From: Terriglobia bacterium
GTDB taxonomy: Bacteria > Acidobacteriota > Terriglobia > UBA7540
NCBI GenBank assembly: GCA_022866195.1
Contig: JALHUF010000005.1
Coordinates: forward strand, 1-9,222
Length of the DNA stretch: 9,222 nucleotides
Direction: 5' to 3'
In this document: positions 1 to 6,967 of the stretch, one piece after another
Layout: every line of letters begins with the position of its first letter
How positions within the stretch are numbered: the stretch's first letter is position 1
Made by a program: the position numbers and the translations under genes
The notes under the pieces: generated by a model
The model's database searches: none
Told to the model about the DNA's origin: nothing
Seen by the model: the letters and a program-made list of their open reading frames with translations, nothing else

Positions 1-60
1 AAGAGGACGGTCAAACGGGCGATGAGGAAGCTGAGCGAGGAGCCAGTGCATATCACTTAG
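1..60 (+). CDS. C-terminal tail of an unidentified upstream gene (partial)
   Basis: Frame 1 is open from the window edge to a TAG at 58-60 and encodes 19 residues, KRTVKRAMRKLSEEPVHIT. The basic, helical look and the position 78 bp before the next start suit the end of an upstream gene of the same operon. In other gas vesicle clusters gvpN often precedes gvpF, but nothing in this short tail identifies the protein. It could also be chance open frame, since only 60 bases are visible. Confidence 0.4.
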   Translation, partial: KRTVKRAMRKLSEEPVHIT

Positions 61-138
61 CCCGGGCCATGCGCTGGGGGCCAGGGCGTTGGGTTCCGCT
101 TCCCAGGCCTCGACTCAAGATGCGCGAGGAAACGGCCG

Positions 139-441
139 ATGTATCCCCTGAGAAATGATGTCGATGAAAGGAGTAAGGGGGCCTTGGGCGGAGAGAACCC
201 TGAAGAAAGAGTTACCCGCGGGGATCAACAAAAAGCCGAGCTGATGGAGTGTGACCATGCTCGAGCCTCCCAGACCTTGCTCACCCGTATCTTGGAGCTC
301 CATGCCTCGGGCCGCACAGCGGACGAAATCGCCGCGCAGGTCCTGACTACCGAGCCCGAAAACGCCATGTTCCGGGCGGCGATGCTGGTGGAGATCATCC
401 TTCACTACGCCCGCCGCTTTCCGGAAGAGGAAAATCAGTGA
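139..441 (+). CDS. Unrecognised 100-aa protein preceding gvpF
   Basis: I do not recognise this protein. The first 35 or so residues are charged and look unstructured. Residues about 43-100 read as two or three amphipathic helices (LLTRILELHASGRTADEIA, then AAMLVEIILHYARRF), ending in an acidic tail. There is no signal peptide or membrane segment. The ATG at 139 has a GAGGA motif 8 bases upstream. An internal ATG at 244 would give 65 residues and keep the whole helical part, but its ribosome site is weaker. The TGA at 439-441 overlaps the GTG start of the next gene (GTGA), a coupling arrangement which argues that it is real and made together with the GvpF/L protein. The region 'SGRTADEIAAQVL' has a helix-turn-helix feel, but that is too little to call it a regulator. 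An adaptor or assembly partner of gas vesicles is the simplest guess from position. Confidence 0.6.
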   Translation: MYPLRNDVDERSKGALGGENPEERVTRGDQQKAELMECDHARASQTLLTRILELHASGRTADEIAAQVLTTEPENAMFRAAMLVEIILHYARRFPEEENQ

Positions 442-1241
442 GTGTGGGCCAAACATCGACGGCGAAAGCGGCTGAGAAACGACTGCCGAGTCAAGCTGCC
501 GCCAGGGGCAGGACGTACGTTTACGCGGTCATAACCGACGCCCAGGGCCGCACGTACGGTGACTTCGGCATCGATGGACGTAAGGTGTATTCCATCCCTG
601 TTGGGCGAGTCGCCGCCGTCGTCAGCGACCTGTCCAGCGAAAAGATCCGCCCGGAACGCTCCCGTCTCGCGGCCCATCAGGAAGTCCTCAAAAAGCTCAT
701 GGCGGAGACCACGCCGCTGCCTATGGCCTTCGGGATCCTCGCGGAGAACCCGGAGGCAGTTCGCAAGATGCTTTCCCGCAACCAGCGTGCCCTCCTCGTG
801 CAACTCCATCGCGTGGCGGGCAGAGTTGAAATGGGCTTGCGAGTCACTTGGGACGTGCCCAACATCTTCGAGTATTTCGTGAATACCCATCCGGAGCTTA
901 GGCTCGCCCGGGACCGATTCCTGGGAGGCCACCGCGAGGCCACGCAGGAGCAGAAGATCGAAGTGGGGAGGATGTTCGACCGTCTTCTCAACGAGGACCG
1001 GGACGAGTACACCGACAACGTGGAAGAAATTCTGGCGCCTCACTGCACTGAGATCGAGCGCAATAAATGCCGCAACGAACGTGAGCTCATGAATCTGGCC
1101 TGTCTGGTCGAGCGGGCGGCGATGCCGCAGTTCGAGGGCGGCGTTTTCGAGGCCGCGCAGCAGTTTGATAACAACTTCGCCTTCGACTACAACGGGCCGT
1201 GGGCCCCCCACAACTTTGTCGACATCGACCTCGAGCTGTGA
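438..1241 (+). CDS. gvpF: GvpF/GvpL-family gas vesicle protein
   Basis: The 267-aa product belongs to the GvpL/GvpF family, minor proteins needed for gas vesicle assembly; GvpF is reported to bind GvpA and sit on the gas-facing side of the shell. Family signatures seen: an N-terminal 'TYVYAVI' strand after about 25 variable residues, 'PVGRVAAVVSDL', the 'TTPLPMAFGIL' motif (family: LPMRFGT), 'VEMGLRVTWD' beginning the second domain, a charged helical middle, and the C-terminal signature 'NGPWAPHNFVDIDLEL'. The start chosen is GTG 438, overlapping the upstream stop, with AGAGG about 7 bases before it; GTG 444 is an alternative. gvpG starts 23 bp downstream. F and L are paralogues and cannot be separated with certainty here. 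The symbol follows the order F-G-x-S-K-J. Family assignment is firm; the F versus L choice is less so. Confidence 0.93.
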   Translation: MSVGQTSTAKAAEKRLPSQAAARGRTYVYAVITDAQGRTYGDFGIDGRKVYSIPVGRVAAVVSDLSSEKIRPERSRLAAHQEVLKKLMAETTPLPMAFGILAENPEAVRKMLSRNQRALLVQLHRVAGRVEMGLRVTWDVPNIFEYFVNTHPELRLARDRFLGGHREATQEQKIEVGRMFDRLLNEDRDEYTDNVEEILAPHCTEIERNKCRNERELMNLACLVERAAMPQFEGGVFEAAQQFDNNFAFDYNGPWAPHNFVDIDLEL

Positions 1242-1264
1242 GACGGACGATAGGGGAGGAGGCA

Positions 1265-1561
1265 ATGCTGCTTGTGGACGACCTCTTGATGTTTCCGATC
1301 CGCAGTGTGCTCTGGATCTTCCGTGAGATTCACCACGCCGCCCAGGAGGAGCTTGCCAACGAGGCTGACTCCATCACCGCGGAGCTGAGCAGTCTCTACA
1401 TGAGGCTGGAAACCGGCAAGATCTCAGAGGAGGAGTTCGCCGCGGAAGAAAAGACCTTGCTCGAACGACTGGAAAGAATACAAAAGCGTGGCAGGGACCC
1501 CGAAGCGGAGGATGGCGGAGAGGAATTGCAGGAGCAAAGCGTAAAGGGAAGGATCGCGTGA
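1265..1561 (+). CDS. gvpG: Gas vesicle protein GvpG
   Basis: This is a 98-aa protein with the GvpG layout. A short hydrophobic N-terminus (MLLVDDLLMFPIRSVLWIF; family members start similarly with 'LPLAPVRG...') is followed by a charged helical stretch with 'EIHHAAQEELANEADSI' and the typical 'ETGKISEEEFAAEEKTLLER' segment. The last 25 residues are acidic and low complexity. GvpG is a small accessory protein needed for assembly and is usually encoded right after a GvpF/L gene, as here. The ATG at 1265 is preceded by a strong GGGGAGGAGG purine run (1253-1262) and gives the family's N-terminus. The same frame is open further upstream to GTG 1199, but that would lie inside gvpF. The next gene starts 19 bp after the stop. 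Confidence 0.9.
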   Translation: MLLVDDLLMFPIRSVLWIFREIHHAAQEELANEADSITAELSSLYMRLETGKISEEEFAAEEKTLLERLERIQKRGRDPEAEDGGEELQEQSVKGRIA

Positions 1562-1580
1562 GGGGCGCATTGGATGCGCA

Positions 1581-3533
1581 ATGAACATGGCAGCTCCATC
1601 GTTTTTGGACTACCGAGGCCTAAAACTGCTTATCTTCGGCGGGAAAGGCGGGGTCGGAAAGACGACCTGCGCCACCGCAGCGGCGCTCGAATTGGCCAAA
1701 CGTTCACGCCAATCATCTTTTCTCCTTGTTTCCACTGACCCAGCGCATTCCCTCGCCGATAGCCTGGCGGACTTGGTTCCACCCGATAATTTGAAGGTAT
1801 TTGAGCTGGATGCCCGGGAATACCTCACCACCTTCAAGAAGAAACACAACGACAAACTCCGGGAAATCGCCTCCCGCGGAACCTTCCTCGATGACGAGGA
1901 GATCAGCCGCTTCCTGGACCTCTCCTTGCCGGGCTTGGATGAACTCATGGCCTTTCTGGAGATCTCCGCCTGGGTGGAGAATCGCAGCTACGATTGCATT
2001 ATCGTCGACACCGCCCCCAGCGGTCACACGCTACGCTTGCTTGCCATGCCGGAATTCCTCCGTAAATGGCTTGCCATGCTGGAAACGCTGCTGGCCAAGC
2101 ACCGCTACATGAAGTGGGCCTTCACCCGCTCCCACTATCGCGACGAGCTCGATACCTTCGTCGAGGAGTTGGCGGCATCGGTGAGACGGATGGAAGAGCT
2201 GCTCCGGGATTCGGCTCGTTGCCGCTTTGTTCCGGTGATGCTTGCCGAAGCGATGAGCATCCGCGAGACCGTCTCGATCGTGAAGGAAGTGGACCGTCTC
2301 CAGCTGCCGATGAACGATATCGTGATCAACCGGCTCTATCCCGATAATCCCTGCGCGGTATGTCGGGATGAACGCCTCCGCCAGATCCGGGAACTGCGGA
2401 ATCTTTTCAGCCAAACCCAGTTGTCCAGGTTTGCGCTTTGGACTGTCCCGCTTTACGCCGAGGAGGTCCGTGGGCGGAAAGCTCTCGAGTCGTTCTGGGA
2501 TGGGGTCGGGCAAATCACCCAAGCCCCTCCCGCGGAGCGCGAACCGCCGGCAGTCCAGGCGCTCAGGGTGGAGGCAGCCGTCCAGTGGCCTCCGCCCGAG
2601 GTTACCCTTCTGATTTTTGCGGGCAAGGGCGGCGTGGGAAAGACGACTCTGGCCTGCGCCACGGCTCTGCAACTGGCGCGGAATACTTCAGGGAAGAATG
2701 TCCTTCTGTTCTCGACGGGGCCCGCTCACTCGTTGTCAGCTTGCCTTGAGGTGGAAATCGACTCCCGGCCGAGGGTCGTGATGTCCGGCCTCACGGCCAT
2801 GGAGATCGATTCGCAGGCGGAATTTGAGGCTTTGAAAAAACAATACGCGGGGGACATTGAGACATTCCTGGAATCGGTGTCGAGCAATTTTGATTTGACC
2901 TTCGACCGCGAGGTTCTCGAGAGAATCCTGGATCTCTCTCCTCCCGGTTTGGACGAGGTGATGGCCCTGACCCGCGTCATGGCGCTGCTCGCCTCGGGCC
3001 GCCACGACGTTTTGGTTCTTGACTGCGCGGCGACGGGTCACCTGATTCGGCTGCTGGAGCTCCCGGAAATCATTGACCAGTGGCTAAAGGTTTTCTTCGA
3101 CCTCTTCTTGAAATACCGGCAGATCTTTCGACTGACCAAGTTCTCTCAGGAACTGGTGACGATGTCCAAGAATCTCAAGAGATTGCGAGAACTGTTGAGG
3201 AATCCGGCCAGGGCCGCTCTCTATGCGGTCAGCATTCCAACGGATATGGCCTTGGAGGAAACGCGGGATTTAGTGGCTGCCTGCGAGCGCTTACGCATCA
3301 GTGTGCCCGGAGTGTTTCTCAACCTCGTCACGCCCCTCAGTGATTGCGACTTGTGTTCCGCCCTGTATCGCAGGGAGTCCCTGGTCCAAAATAAGTTTCA
3401 ACAGAGTCTTTCGGGTAGGGACGTCGCCGTGGTTTATCGTCGCGGAGAGATCCGAGGTCTTGGCCGGCTGGGAGAACTGGGGAAGGCCCTTTACCAAGGC
3501 TCCCGCGCAGAATCGAGTGTCTATGTCCGTTGA
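1581..3533 (+). CDS. Tandem ArsA/Get3-type P-loop ATPase in a gas vesicle operon
   Basis: The 650-aa protein has two homologous ArsA/Get3-like halves. Half 1: deviant Walker A GGKGGVGKTT (residues 20-29), switch I STDPAHS with D53, switch II DTAPSGH from D143, and CxxC at C258/C261. Half 2: AGKGGVGKTT (347-356), STGPAHS with Gly380 where the aspartate belongs, DCAATGH from D481, and CxxC at C589/C592. No membrane segment is evident. In the family these ATPases either power arsenite efflux (ArsA) or, as Get3, shield and deliver tail-anchored membrane proteins; Get3 works as a CxxC-bridged dimer. I see no ars gene nearby. The gene sits between gvpG and gvpS, overlaps gvpS by 11 bp, and occupies the slot of gvpL in the B. 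megaterium order, so a role in handling hydrophobic Gvp subunits is my inference. Start: ATG 1581, with a second ATG at 1587; the upstream ribosome site is weak, suggesting coupling to gvpG. Confidence 0.92.
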   Translation: MNMAAPSFLDYRGLKLLIFGGKGGVGKTTCATAAALELAKRSRQSSFLLVSTDPAHSLADSLADLVPPDNLKVFELDAREYLTTFKKKHNDKLREIASRGTFLDDEEISRFLDLSLPGLDELMAFLEISAWVENRSYDCIIVDTAPSGHTLRLLAMPEFLRKWLAMLETLLAKHRYMKWAFTRSHYRDELDTFVEELAASVRRMEELLRDSARCRFVPVMLAEAMSIRETVSIVKEVDRLQLPMNDIVINRLYPDNPCAVCRDERLRQIRELRNLFSQTQLSRFALWTVPLYAEEVRGRKALESFWDGVGQITQAPPAEREPPAVQALRVEAAVQWPPPEVTLLIFAGKGGVGKTTLACATALQLARNTSGKNVLLFSTGPAHSLSACLEVEIDSRPRVVMSGLTAMEIDSQAEFEALKKQYAGDIETFLESVSSNFDLTFDREVLERILDLSPPGLDEVMALTRVMALLASGRHDVLVLDCAATGHLIRLLELPEIIDQWLKVFFDLFLKYRQIFRLTKFSQELVTMSKNLKRLRELLRNPARAALYAVSIPTDMALEETRDLVAACERLRISVPGVFLNLVTPLSDCDLCSALYRRESLVQNKFQQSLSGRDVAVVYRRGEIRGLGRLGELGKALYQGSRAESSVYVR

Positions 3534-3843
3534 AAGCCACACAGGAAACCGGCCACCCCGGGTTTCAGAACTCGCGCTGGATGACAGGGAGCGGGTCTCT
3601 TTGTGCGAGGTGCTCGACCGGGTGCTGAACAAGGGGGTAGTGGTGGCTGGGGATCTAACGATCTCAGTCGCCGATGTCGACCTCATTTACCTCGGACTGC
3701 AAATCGTGCTCGCGTCCATGGAGACGGCGCGCCAAGGCTTTTGCCGAGCGCCGGTGGAATTGGGCGCCGGCATGGGTATCGGCCTGGGCATCGATAAGGA
3801 GAAGGCGAATGGATTCACCGGAGCTGGCGCGGGTCGAGTCTGA
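3523..3843 (+). CDS. gvpS: GvpS-type gas vesicle protein (GvpA/J/M/S family)
   Basis: This 106-aa protein contains the conserved gas vesicle fold at residues about 27-70: 'LCEVLDRVLNKGVVVAGD', then 'LTISVADVDLIYLGLQIVL' and 'ASMETA'. The 'GVDL-Y-GLR'-like signature is that of GvpS (and some actinobacterial GvpJ/M) rather than of the main shell protein GvpA, which has 'IDAWVRVSLVGIE'. The C-terminus is glycine-rich (GAGMGIGLG). These paralogues are minor shell or nucleation proteins. The ATG at 3523 lies inside the last codons of the ATPase gene (11 bp overlap) and has no clear ribosome site, so translation is probably coupled. The end overlaps the start of gvpK by 35 bp. The S symbol rests on motif and gene order; plain GvpA/J-family is certain. 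Confidence 0.88.
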   Translation: MSVESHTGNRPPRVSELALDDRERVSLCEVLDRVLNKGVVVAGDLTISVADVDLIYLGLQIVLASMETARQGFCRAPVELGAGMGIGLGIDKEKANGFTGAGAGRV

Positions 3844-4186
3844 AGCCCTGAGTGACTTCGTCCGGGTGATGCAAATAGACCCTTTTCCTCGCGCTCGACC
3901 GTCCAAAGGTCGGCAGGGGCGAACCGCCCGCTTGAACCTCGATGCGAACAATGCCAAGAACGGGCTCGGACAACTGGTGCTGACTCTGGTCAAGCTCCTT
4001 CACGAATTACTGGAGCGCCAAGCCATCCGCCGCATCGAGGGCGGCTCCCTAAGTGACCAGCAAATTGAAAGGCTCGGATTCACGCTGATGAGGCAAGCTC
4101 AGGAAATTGAACGTCTCCGCAATGAATTTGGCCTGGAAGAAGACGATCTCAACTTGGATCTCGGGCCGCTCGGCAAGCTTCTATAA
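3809..4186 (+). CDS. gvpK: Gas vesicle protein GvpK
   Basis: The 125-aa protein matches GvpK well. After a 45-residue variable, basic N-terminus comes '[20 protein letters not shown]', then '[20 protein letters not shown]', '[12 protein letters not shown]', and the C-terminal hallmark '[14 protein letters not shown]'. GvpK is an accessory protein needed for proper vesicle formation. The same frame is open upstream to 3674, but the ATG at 3809 has AAGGAGAAGG (3796-3805) immediately before it and gives a usual GvpK length, so it is preferred. It overlaps the end of gvpS by 35 bp in another frame, and gvpJ follows after 11 bp. Confidence 0.94.
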   Translation: MDSPELARVESEALSDFVRVMQIDPFPRARPSKGRQGRTARLNLDANNAKNGLGQLVLTLVKLLHELLERQAIRRIEGGSLSDQQIERLGFTLMRQAQEIERLRNEFGLEEDDLNLDLGPLGKLL

Positions 4187-4192
4187 AAGGAG
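4187..4192 (+). promoter_or_regulatory. Strong ribosome binding site for gvpJ
   Basis: AAGGAG directly follows the gvpK stop and lies 5 bases before the ATG at 4198. It fixes the gvpJ start and suggests higher translation than for its neighbours, most of which rely on overlap. Confidence 0.75.
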
Positions 4193-4197
4193 ATCTC

Positions 4198-4539
4198 ATG
4201 GCGCAGCAACGCAGGATGTTACACGCGGTGGAAAGTTCAACCTTGGCGGACGTGCTGGAGCGGGTTTTAGACAAAGGGATCGTCATCGCCGGCGATATCA
4301 GAGTGAAGCTGGTTGACATCGAACTCCTGTCGATTCAGATCCGCCTGGTCATCTGCTCGGTCGACAAAGCCAAGGAAATGGGGATGGATTGGTGGGTGAA
4401 CAACCCGATATTTCAACGGGGAGAAGATCATGGAACCCTCGCCAGCATCGAGGAGCGGATGGCAAAACTGGAAGCCTCGCTCATGAAGGAGGGAACCGTG
4501 AACGAGCCCCCGCCGGCGAGTGCCTTCCGGCCAAGGTAG
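4198..4539 (+). CDS. gvpJ: Gas vesicle protein GvpJ
   Basis: The 113-aa protein has the GvpA-family core '[20 protein letters not shown]' followed by '[20 protein letters not shown]' and '[14 protein letters not shown]'. The 'IAGDI' turn and the 'DKAKE-G-DWW' motif are what I recall of B. megaterium GvpJ, whereas GvpA lacks the DWW tail. A charged coiled-coil-like stretch (about 82-98, '[16 protein letters not shown]') ends the protein. GvpJ is a minor shell protein thought to cap or nucleate the conical tips. The ATG at 4198 has a perfect AAGGAG at 4187-4192, five bases upstream, the best ribosome site of the operon. Some databases would label it GvpA. Confidence 0.92.
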   Translation: MAQQRRMLHAVESSTLADVLERVLDKGIVIAGDIRVKLVDIELLSIQIRLVICSVDKAKEMGMDWWVNNPIFQRGEDHGTLASIEERMAKLEASLMKEGTVNEPPPASAFRPR

Positions 4540-4548
4540 AGCGAGGCA

Positions 4549-6891
4549 ATGATGAAGAAAGTGCAGGCCAACAGGCCCTCTCCCTCGCCGCGGTCGCTGC
4601 GGGCGCTGATTCTCGAGGATAACCGTCAGGACGTGGAACTGATGGTGGCGCTCCTGAAGCAGGTGGGTTATGCCCTGAGTTTTGAGGTTGTGGACTCGCT
4701 CGCGCACCTCCGACAGCAGTTGGCGCGGACCGATTATGACATTATCCTCGCCGCCCACAATCTGCGTGCCTGGACGGCGATGGACGCCCTGGAGATCCTG
4801 AAGAAGTCCAGGAAAGATATTCCGTTCGTGGTGGTCGCCGGGACGTTGGGCGGTCTAGCAGCCGTCGAATGCATCAAGCAGGGCGCGGCTGACTATGTCC
4901 TCAAGAATCGCCTGCAGCGTCTGCCGGTGGTCGTCGAGCGCGTGCTGCGCGACAAGGCCCACCGCGAGGATGCCGCCCGGCTCCAGGAGCAAATCCACCG
5001 TGGCAAGAAGGAATGGGAGCTGACGTTTGACGTCGTCCCCGACCCGGTCTTCCTTGTGGACAACCAGTACCGCATCCAGCGCGCCAACCGCGCTGCCTCG
5101 GCGCTTCTTGGATTGGAACCCAGCCAGTTGATCGACAAGTATTGCTACGAAGTGCTCGGCGACACGGCCGGACCTCTCCCCGGCTCCCCGTTCCGACGCC
5201 TGCTGAGGACCGGGAAGGAGGAGCGATGCGATATCGAGGTGGCCCGGCTGGGCAAGGTTTTTGACGTCACCGTTTCGCCCCTCTTCGACTCTTCCGGAAC
5301 TGCGTATGGTTCCGTGCACGTGCTGCGCGATATCACCGACCGGAAGCGAGAGGAGGAAGCGCTGCGCCGTTCGGAGGCAAGCCATCGCTCCCTCATCCTG
5401 GGCGCCACCTATGGCATCTTTCGGTGCGACGTGAACGGAAAATTTCTGGCCGTCAATCCGGCGCTCGTGGCGATGCTGGGTTACGAGTCCGAGGCCGATC
5501 TGCTGGCGGCGAACCTCGTCCACGATGTCATTCGGGACCCTGACGAGGGTGTACGGTTGCTCCAGCAGTACCGGCAAAAGGGCCGGCTCGATGGTCTCGA
5601 AGCCCAGTGGCGGCGGAAGGATGGTACACCCGTCCCGGTCCGGCTCAGCGGGCGGAAGGTTTTGGACGAGCGCGGAGCCTTGGAGGGGTACGAGGTCATC
5701 GCCGAGAACGTGAGCGAGCGCTGGCACCTCGAAGAGCAGCTACGGCAAGCCCAGAAAATAGAAGCCGTGGGTCGCCTGGCGGGCGGCGTGGCCCACGACT
5801 TCAACAACTTGCTGACCATCGTGACGGGCTATAGCGATCTCGTCCTGGAGAGGCTCGGTGCTACAGACGCGATGCGCGCCTACGTGGAGGAGATCAAGAA
5901 AGCTGGGGAACGAGCCGCCTCCCTGACGCGCCAGCTCCTGGCCTTTGGCCGCCGCCAAACACTAGCACCGCGGGCGCTGGATTTGAACGCCGTCGTCGCC
6001 AACATCGACAAGATGTTGCGCCGCCTGATTGGGGAAAACATCCAGTTGGGTACGGTGCTCGCGCCAGAATTGGGGCGGGTGAAAGCTGACCCGGGACAAA
6101 TCGAGCAGGTCATTCTGAACTTGGCCGTCAATGCGCGCGACGCCATGCCTCAGGGCGGCCAACTGACCCTTGAAACGGCGAACGTGGAGCTCAACGAAGG
6201 CGACACGCGCACCCGCGTGAGCGTGTTGCCGGGTCGCTATGTGATGCTCGCGGTGAGCGATTCCGGCATGGGGATGGATGCCGAAACGCAAGCCCACATC
6301 TTCGAGCCCTTCTTCACCACCAAGGAGGAGGGCAAAGGAACCGGTTTGGGACTGGCCACGGTCTATGGGATCGTCAAGCAGAGCGGGGGCCACATCGGGC
6401 TTTATAGCGAGCCTAACCATGGAACGACGTTCAAGATCTATCTGCCGCGACTCGAAGAGGCCGCCCAACCGGTGGAGGCTATTTCCCCGGGCGCGCCGCT
6501 GGCCGGGGGTTCCGAGACCATCCTGCTAGTAGAAGACGAGGAGGGAGTGCGGGACCTGGCAAGAAGGATTCTGGAATTGAAGGGGTACAAGGTGATTACG
6601 GCCTCGAATCCCACGGAAGCCGCGCAAGTCTGTGAGCGGTACGAAGGACCCATCCACCTCTTACTGACCGACGTGGTCATGCCGACGATGAGCGGGCCGC
6701 AGTTGGCCGAACATGTGGCGTTTTTGCGTCCGGGGCTGAAGGTTCTTTATATATCCGGCTACACGGACAACGCGATCGTGCCTCATGGCATTTTGGAGGA
6801 AGGCGTCCAATTTCTTCAGAAGCCCTTCACGCGGGATTCGCTGACCCGCAAAGTTCGCGAGGTGCTGGATGCGCCGCAACCAACGGCGTAG
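4549..6891 (+). CDS. Hybrid sensor histidine kinase (pseudo-REC, PAS, PAS, HisKA, HATPase, REC)
   Basis: The 780-aa soluble kinase has six parts. (1) Receiver-like domain, about 18-135: E23/D24 and K119 are kept, but the phospho-accepting Asp is Ala69 and the Ser/Thr position is Ala97. (2) PAS, about 154-265. (3) PAS, about 279-393. (4) HisKA with the phospho-accepting His416 in 'GGVAHDFNNLL'. (5) HATPase, about 507-635, with N528 (N box), 'DSGMGM' at 571 and 'GTGLGL' near 597. (6) C-terminal receiver, about 656-775, with acidic pair E662/D663, phosphorylatable D708 in 'LLTDVVMP' and K758. No membrane segment is seen, so it should sense a cytoplasmic or diffusible signal through its PAS domains. 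The ATG at 4549 (second ATG at 4552) is 9 bp after the gvpJ stop with GAGG just upstream, so it is probably in the gvp transcript. No DNA-binding output is present; a partner must carry the signal on. Confidence 0.93.
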   Translation: MMKKVQANRPSPSPRSLRALILEDNRQDVELMVALLKQVGYALSFEVVDSLAHLRQQLARTDYDIILAAHNLRAWTAMDALEILKKSRKDIPFVVVAGTLGGLAAVECIKQGAADYVLKNRLQRLPVVVERVLRDKAHREDAARLQEQIHRGKKEWELTFDVVPDPVFLVDNQYRIQRANRAASALLGLEPSQLIDKYCYEVLGDTAGPLPGSPFRRLLRTGKEERCDIEVARLGKVFDVTVSPLFDSSGTAYGSVHVLRDITDRKREEEALRRSEASHRSLILGATYGIFRCDVNGKFLAVNPALVAMLGYESEADLLAANLVHDVIRDPDEGVRLLQQYRQKGRLDGLEAQWRRKDGTPVPVRLSGRKVLDERGALEGYEVIAENVSERWHLEEQLRQAQKIEAVGRLAGGVAHDFNNLLTIVTGYSDLVLERLGATDAMRAYVEEIKKAGERAASLTRQLLAFGRRQTLAPRALDLNAVVANIDKMLRRLIGENIQLGTVLAPELGRVKADPGQIEQVILNLAVNARDAMPQGGQLTLETANVELNEGDTRTRVSVLPGRYVMLAVSDSGMGMDAETQAHIFEPFFTTKEEGKGTGLGLATVYGIVKQSGGHIGLYSEPNHGTTFKIYLPRLEEAAQPVEAISPGAPLAGGSETILLVEDEEGVRDLARRILELKGYKVITASNPTEAAQVCERYEGPIHLLLTDVVMPTMSGPQLAEHVAFLRPGLKVLYISGYTDNAIVPHGILEEGVQFLQKPFTRDSLTRKVREVLDAPQPTA

Positions 6892-6967
6892 CGGGCAGCC
6901 CGCACGGGTATTCTGAGAGGGTCGTAGCACCGGGGAGGCCGGGGAATGCGGCAGGAGCAGCTGAGTC

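Noticed and set aside
435..1265. Long minus-strand open frame (276 aa) opposite gvpF
   Set aside because: It is a mirror of gvpF, which has clear family motifs; its protein shows no recognisable domain and it is a high-GC shadow.
1581..3533. Arsenite efflux ATPase (arsA) as the function
   Set aside because: There is no arsB, arsC, arsD or arsR nearby and the gene is locked inside gvp genes by overlap; the Get3-like CxxC pairs also favour a chaperone-type role.
4198..4539. Calling this gene gvpA, the main shell protein
   Set aside because: The 'IAGDI' turn, '[10 protein letters not shown]' motif and charged C-terminal helix fit GvpJ; GvpA is usually about 70 aa with 'IDAWVRVSLVGIE'.
4855..5727. 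290-aa minus-strand open frame opposite the hybrid kinase
   Set aside because: The plus strand encodes PAS and kinase domains without doubt; the antisense product resembles no family.
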